From contig MOWL01000002.1 of the NCBI GenBank assembly GCA_002110485.1, positions 992,001 through 1,056,000 of the forward strand: DNA of 64,000 nt. Direction: 5' to 3'. Every line of letters starts with the position of its first letter. Positions within the stretch are counted from its first letter, which is position 1. The translations under genes and the position numbers were made by a program. Positions 58,188 through 64,000 of the stretch are shown one piece after another. Source of the stretch: Emergomyces orientalis. Lineage: Eukaryota > Ascomycota > Eurotiomycetes > Onygenales > Ajellomycetaceae. Below the pieces are notes generated by a model. The model made no database searches and was not told the DNA's origin. It worked only from the letters and a program-made list of their open reading frames with translations.

Positions 58188-59826
58188 ATGGCATCCCCAC
58201 AGCAAAGACTATCTTCGATTCAGGGCCATCTCCAGGCCGGAGATTCGCCAGCAAGAAAGGCGCTTCTAGCAAAAAATCCCGATGACATTGTACGGCCACT
58301 TTTCGAATAGCTGACACTTTCCCATGATCGGACACTGACAGAATATGAAATGCCTAGGTTATCACACTTGCTGTCCGAACCCCGCTCACCAAAGCACGCA
58401 AAGGAGCTCTCAAGGATACTCACCTTGATGACCTGCTGATCTCCTTGCTGACCGTAAGCTAAATCCTCCAACCCGTCAAGAAGCAAAACGAGTAAAAAGA
58501 GAGCAAATCAATTTACCATATTTCTTCCCAGGCTGTCCGCGAGAAATCCAATCTCGACCCATCCCTCGTTGAAGATGTCTGCGTCGGAAATGTCTCGGCT
58601 CCTTCTTCCGCATACTCTTCCCGCTCCGCCGTCCTGGTCGCTGGCTACCCCGTATCTACCTCTGTGTCAGTCGCCAACCGCTTCTGCTCCTCTGGGCTGC
58701 TTGCCATCCAGAGCATTGCCAACCAAATCCAAGCCGGAGCCATCGATATCGGCATCGGTGTCGGCGCAGAGAGCATGAGCACAACACCAGACAATGGCCC
58801 CGCGGCCATATCAGAAGCTGTGCTCAAACACCCCATTGCATCGCAAAACCAGATGCCCATGGGCCAGACGTCCGAGAACGTCGCCGGCCAATTCAATATC
58901 ACCAGAGAGATGCAAGATCAATTTGCCGCGCGGTCGTACCAGCGAGCTGAATTGGCTCAGAAGAGTGGGTGGGTAGCCGACGAGATCACACCCATCAAGG
59001 TCAAGGTGAAGGATCCCAAGACAGGGGAGGTTAAAGAAGTTGTCGCGGATAGGGATGATGGTATCCGGTACGGAACCACTGCCGAAAGCCTGGCTAAGAT
59101 CCGGCCGGCGTTCCCACAGTGGCAACCCGGCCGCACGACTGGTGGGAATGCGTCGCAGGTCACCGATGGTGCTGCGGCTGTGCTGTTGATGAAGCGATCC
59201 CGTGCACAGGAATTGGGTCAACCCATTATTGGCAAATTCTGCGGCGCAACGGTTGCCGGTCTGGAGCCGAGGATTATGGGAATTGGCCCGACACTCGCGA
59301 TCCCGAAGATGATGAATAAGCTCGGTTTACAGAAGGAAGATGTCGATATTTTCGAGATCAATGAGGCGTTCGCTTCAATGGTATGTGAAAAAAATGAATC
59401 CCCACCCATTTTCTTTTTGCCTTTTATGCTAACGGCTGGGACAAATAGGGAGTCTACTGCGTCAATAAGCTTGGCCTCGACATTGAAAAAGTAAACCCTC
59501 GCGGTGGTGCGATGTGCGTATAACACTCCTGTCCATATCCACGCGTCATTAAAGTAGACTCTAGCTAACATTCATTATTAAAATACCCAGTGCCATCGGC
59601 CATCCCCTTGGCTGCACTGGCGCCCGTCAAGTAGTGACAGCCCTCTCCGAGCTTCGTAGACAGAATAAGCGCCTCGCTGTCACATCTATGTGTGTTGGAA
59701 CTGTAAGTGTTCATTCCCCTGCTTTTCGAGCGGAATCTTCCACCTCCGAAGAAGATCAATGGCGCTAACCATGTTCTACTTATTTAGGGCATGGGAATGG
59801 CTGGTGTCTTCGTTTCCGAACATTAA
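58188..59826 (+). CDS. POT1: 3-ketoacyl-CoA thiolase, peroxisomal (acetyl-CoA acyltransferase)
   Basis: Last step of peroxisomal beta-oxidation: 3-ketoacyl-CoA + CoA to acetyl-CoA + shortened acyl-CoA. Six exons, 58188-58289, 58358-58453, 58532-59380, 59449-59513, 59591-59702 and 59788-59826, give 420 residues. The N-terminus MASPQQRLSSIQGHLQ carries a PTS2 signal (Arg7-Leu8, five residues, His14-Leu15). The nucleophilic Cys118 is in NRFCSSGLLAIQSIANQ. VNPRGGAIAIGHPLGCTGAR contains His375, and SMCVGTGMGMAG contains Cys405. DVDIFEINEAFASMGVYCVN is also diagnostic. The exon joins reproduce the family exactly. It is divergent from FAT1, which supplies acyl-CoA substrates for the pathway. Confidence 0.96.
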
Positions 59827-60731
59827 ATACCATAACCGTGTACTTATTTTTCTTGTATCTCTTTTGGAGTTGATTGAACAATAGCGGCACATCATTTATG
59901 TATGTGCATAGAAATGGCTACACGTCAAGATAAATACCAATTAAGATAATGATGCCATGGATGCATAGCTTGGAATGAAGCATAAAATAATGGGTTGTAC
60001 CACACGGTTAATGTTACATTCATTCGAATAATGTAATATACTTGTGAATATTACGAAAAATGCACGGATGTAGGAACAATTTCCTAAATCCTCCAACTTT
60101 AATGCCAATATGGGAAGTCTTCAAGAAGTTTATTCATCCACTTTACCCCCTGTTGCTTCCGTTCTTACTTCAGTTGGATGGTCCGTCCAAGTTGAATATT
60201 CCCCCAAATCTAGCTTTCTTTCAATATCTTTGTCCATAAATTCCGATCCCAGTAGCTAAGCTAGTGTCTGGTAGACTCGCTAGGCGGATATAACAGTACA
60301 ACGGGCGTTTTATAAAAGCCCTGGGTCAATTGCTTCTGCGCTTTGATTCCATGGACCACGTGTTCACCTCGTCGTCGCAATATCTCAGAGGTAATTCTGA
60401 GAGCCATATAATAAGTAAGCTGACACGAGTGGTGGGGCTTCATAAAGGGATTGAGACCATCCGTGGTTTGTGGTCCTACGCATGCTAACTAATCGTAGAT
60501 CTGGCGTGTTTACTTGCCATAGGTAGATTCCAGAATGTTTGAGAACCAAGCGAATTAGAAAATATGCCTTCATGTTTGGCAAGCTGCCCACGTCATCCGT
60601 TCTGGGCCGCTTTCGAAACTGGAAGAATATTTATTCATCAATCGCAGTAGGGTTTGATTAAGGGACGAGGAAACTAAACGTCAAGCACGCTGTAAAAATA
60701 TTTGCTTCCCGCCACGGTTTTTTGCATTGGA
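59827..60731. other. Convergent intergenic region thiolase / GCP2
   Basis: 905 bases between two 3' ends, AT-rich. Minus-strand frames at 60261-60591 have no family features. Confidence 0.5.
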
Positions 60732-63694
60732 TCAATCCTCTTTGCAAATCGTGCTCAATGAATGGGCAAGTTTCAGCAAAACGACGCTTTCGGTGGCGGC
60801 GAAATAGTTCAAACTAATACACAGGCACACACACGAAAATTAATTGTCAGTTTCCATTAGGGGGAAACCGGATAATTCGGAAAAGATAGTCATAGACCTA
60901 CCTATCCATTAATATCCTTAAGTGTCGATTGAAATGGTCTTCGTATCTTTTCAAAGTATCCTCAAGCTTTGCCAGGCGCGTGGGGTCGTATGACTTAGTG
61001 GCATCGGAGCCAGGGACGCTTGGTTTGGAGTTAGGCCCTGACAGATCAGGATCGGCTGAGACAAGACTCCGTGACAGTGACGACGCTGTCCAGGAAGCAA
61101 ACATGGTACAGCAGATCATGAGCTTCGAATGGATCTTGACAGCTCTTTAGTTTAAGTTCATCTGATAATTGTTGAAGAAGAAAGGGTGTTTGATATTTTA
61201 AAAAAAAAGGTTACCTTGAGAAGTTTCCCTTGAGTTAACATGCACTCTTTCAGACAAGTGTCCAGGAAATCAACATGGTCTTGCATCAATTCATCGACTG
61301 TCCGATTGACTTGCTTTGTCCCATTGACCATAACCTCCGTCCCGTCAGCATCGTCGCCATTCACCCGGTCCATGAGATTCTGCCAATTGGGTTCGATCAC
61401 TTCGGCCGTGCAGAAGTAAAGCAGCTGTTGCACAAATATGAGCATTCTAGCCCGTAATGTCCAGGCCTTTCGCTTCCATAGCTCGAGTTTCCGGTCGGAT
61501 GATCTATGGCGCCAGCTCTGTACTTTCATGTGATCTTGCCAGGAGGCTCCCAGTAATGTTTCCAGATGGCGAAGGGAGAGGATGTACCTGAAGATGAGCT
61601 GATACCTGAGGACGGTTTTACGGCTAATAACGAGCGAAAGCGGGAATGGCACCATGTAGTCGAGTTCTAGGGCATCAAACCCAATGATATCCTTTTCCTC
61701 CTCGGAAACTTGCGGAGCGGGGGTCTGATATCTTTCAAGTCCGCCATCCGGATTATCTTGATCAATACCAGACACACTTACCACGCGCATGAGCCATTTG
61801 GTTAATCCTATATAATTCATGCGAACTTTCACATCTTCCTTGAATGGATCTTGGGCAGCGATGCTGCCAGGCTGTCGAAGAACAAGATCAAGAAGAGACT
61901 GTAGTTTGCCTTCGTTGACACTCTTCGCCGGTTTTCGGAGCTCTGATGCACCGAGCTCTAAGAAGTAAGAGAAGAAATCAGAACGATCGAGGAAGAAGTA
62001 ATGTTTCAAAGAGCGGAATCGGGTCGTCAAAGAATTTTTCGTTAAAAGAAGGTTCAGTAGGGAAGCATTTGCGTATGCGTAGGCTGAATTTACGTTATCA
62101 AGAAATCGTGGATCGTCGAAGGTCGGAGGAACATCTCGAATCTCTTTACTGATGTCAACCCCACCACACTCACGAACAACATTAAGATACTTGCCAGCTA
62201 GCAGAACCTTATCCCTGACGGTGTCCAGTTGGGGGGGTACTTCGCTGTCACGAATAGTATAACGTTTCTCCCAGTATTCATCCGTATAATCCTCCTCGAG
62301 TTTGTCACGCTTGATGCCTTTCTGCTCTTTGATGAGGAACTCTGCGTGAGGATCGTTGATGGCTCCCTGGTGTAGCCATTCGTTCAGCATGGTCATATAT
62401 GGACGACTAGCTTCTCGCAACAGGGTTTGAAGTAATGTTCCGGTTGTTGGGTCGCCAGAGAAAGTCGCAAGCCGCTGAGTTAATACCCCTAAGACGTTAC
62501 CGCCCTTGCAGAGCCTTTTGCTGGACATGCCCCCAGGAGCTAGCTCCCCGCCTTCCCTCAACTGTTCAAGAAGATTTTCCACATCATCAAAATCATCAAC
62601 GGACTCGTCCGATTCCTGGACCAAAAGTGAGTTTTTCTTCAACAGCTCCTGTCCAAGTGCATACAGCTGAGCCATACTTTGGCTGGTGGGCATGATATGG
62701 AGGTGGAGAACGTGCAATGTAAAGTTACGATTATTGAGAAGTTGGTTTTCTAGCTGGGCGATTAGAATAAGATAATCCTTTAGCAGCTTGCGTATTGCAG
62801 CGCAAAGAGCATGGTTGACGGCACCAAATTCCGCTCTGCTCTGAACTTCTACAAAGGCCTCCATGGCACTGTAATGAGTAGCCATTTTCAGCATGGAAAG
62901 AGTAAGATCCTTCAAGCTAGGCTCAAGGCCTGGTTCTATTTGAAAAGACGGTCCAATTAAGCGATCTGTCTCCTCAGATGGGTTATAAGAGTTGACAAAG
63001 TGGATATATTGGCCTTCATATCCCATGAAAACAAATAGGAGGTCCTCGAGAATTGCGGCCTCCTGCGCCTCCATTTTTAGTTCCCGGAGAGGTTGTGGGC
63101 GTAGTGATTGCGGAGCCAGTGACGAGAGAGGGGGCACAGACACACGGCACGCGAGGGGAGCAGTTGAATGAGGAATCAAATTCGCCTGCGGTTCCCAGGG
63201 AGCTGTATCAGAAAAGCAGATCATCAGTCTCAATCGTGACGATATCTAGTTCACTCAAATATTGACTGACCCTCTGGCTGCTCCTTTTCCACCTCCTTCT
63301 CCTTTGTCCTTGACCTAACGGCCGAATTAGGAACCTCATTTTGACTTGGCTTCTTCATTCTTGGCTTTTCCCATTCGCTCTTGGGCGCTGATGCTGAATT
63401 CGTAGGTTGTTTCTTCGACCTGACCTGGACCGTTTCCCTAGTCGTAACCTGCGTTCTTTCGGTACGCACTTCACTCGAGTTGTATTCTCTACTCGTTCGG
63501 CTCGTCCCCGTCCCTGGCGTACCTTCTCGCGAAGTAGGCATTTTGCCGTCCGCCGGTATGGGTTGCCCATATCGCGTAGATTTCCCATTAACGCGAGCAG
63601 AGGAAACGCGTGATCGAGGCCCGTTGGTATGGCTAGCTGATCGTTCATGGAAAGACGTAGAAGGCTTCACAGTCGACGGAGAAGAGGAAGCCAT
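60732..63694 (-). CDS. GCP2: Gamma-tubulin complex component 2 (Spc97/GCP2)
   Basis: Core subunit of the gamma-tubulin small complex that nucleates microtubules at the spindle pole body. Four exons on the minus strand, 63694-63271, 63202-61215, 61134-60902 and 60813-60732, give 908 residues. The first about 140 residues are Ser/Thr/Arg-rich and probably disordered. The Spc97/98 N-terminal domain starts around EAAILEDLLFVFMGYEGQYI. HYSAMEAFVEVQSRAEFGAV and FSGDPTTGTLLQTLLREASR are typical, as is the C-terminal domain around DRSDFFSYFLELGASEL and LSLVISRKTVLRYQLIFRYI. It ends with KLEDTLKRYEDHFNRHLRIL, joined to SLNYFAATESVVLLKL. The exon 3 acceptor CAAG at 61135-61138 gives LLKIHSKLM. Confidence 0.95.
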
Positions 63695-64000
63695 AATAGT
63701 CGCCTGTCATTGGAGCGACCAATTTTGCCGATGGATATGGGTAAAGGCAAACGAAGCGCGCCGCCTTGTTAATTGTAGTTGGTTAAATAAATAAAATGGT
63801 TTGGATATTGGGAAGTGGTGATATGTCCCTTTTGGGGCTAGCGCGAGATCTCTAGGCACTTCCAGTTTGCGTAGGCATTTACTAAGCCAAAACGGGGAGC
63901 TCTAATCATCTACACCAGAGCAGACCAACAGACACAACACCAAAGAAGAACAGTCCAACCTGCAGAGTACAGCTATACAGACGGTCTCTTGCTGATATTC
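63695..64000. other. Upstream region of GCP2, right edge
   Basis: 306 bases upstream of the GCP2 start, presumably its promoter. Only short frames occur, and I see no feature beyond that. Confidence 0.5.

Overview
This window is nuclear DNA from a filamentous ascomycete. The genes are cut by many short introns (about 47-110 nt, GT-AG, one clear GC-AG). The proteins include fungus-specific families such as ROT1, AIM41, a fungal rhodopsin-domain receptor, a LaeA-like methyltransferase and a DUF8035-type protein. Gene content and protein character point to Eurotiomycetes, most likely Onygenales. That placement is an inference from recognised proteins, not a computed one. All exon coordinates were worked out by hand from splice signals, reading frame and knowledge of the families.

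Layout. 1.0-11.1 kb is a dense housekeeping block: Sm-E, 5-formyl-THF cyclo-ligase, ROT1, AIM41 and the large nucleoporin NUP170/NUP157, with AIM41 and NUP170 divergent. 12.2-13.6 kb holds a 7-TM rhodopsin-domain receptor. A 4 kb gene desert follows, with a very AT-rich core. 17.7-23.3 kb carries mitochondrial N-acetylglutamate synthase (with a perfect TGACTCA box upstream), ARV1 and V-ATPase subunit e. 23.9-26.8 kb is accessory: a broken gene and an unrecognised secreted-protein gene. 28.2-31.9 kb has a GVP36-type BAR protein and a DUF8035-type charged protein. 35.6-43.7 kb has a beta-hydroxyacid dehydrogenase, an F-box protein, GAL7, and the divergent pair ERG28 / 3-ketoacyl-CoA reductase. 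43.7-53.2 kb is gene-poor and contains one recognisable gene, a LaeA-like methyltransferase. 53.2-63.7 kb returns to housekeeping: KRR1, the divergent pair FAT1 acyl-CoA synthetase / peroxisomal thiolase, and gamma-tubulin complex component GCP2.

Functional links. FAT1 (acyl-CoA activation) and thiolase (last step of beta-oxidation) share one 0.95 kb intergenic region that contains a CCGAGG Far-type box. ERG28 and the very-long-chain ketoacyl reductase, both ER lipid proteins, share a 0.45 kb promoter. No CRISPR, rRNA, convincing tRNA, intact transposon or secondary-metabolite backbone gene was found. The best leads for something unusual are the secreted protein with its frame-restoring mini-intron, the tandem GTGTGT donor that can switch the C-terminus of the DUF8035-type protein, and the isolated methyltransferase in a gene desert.
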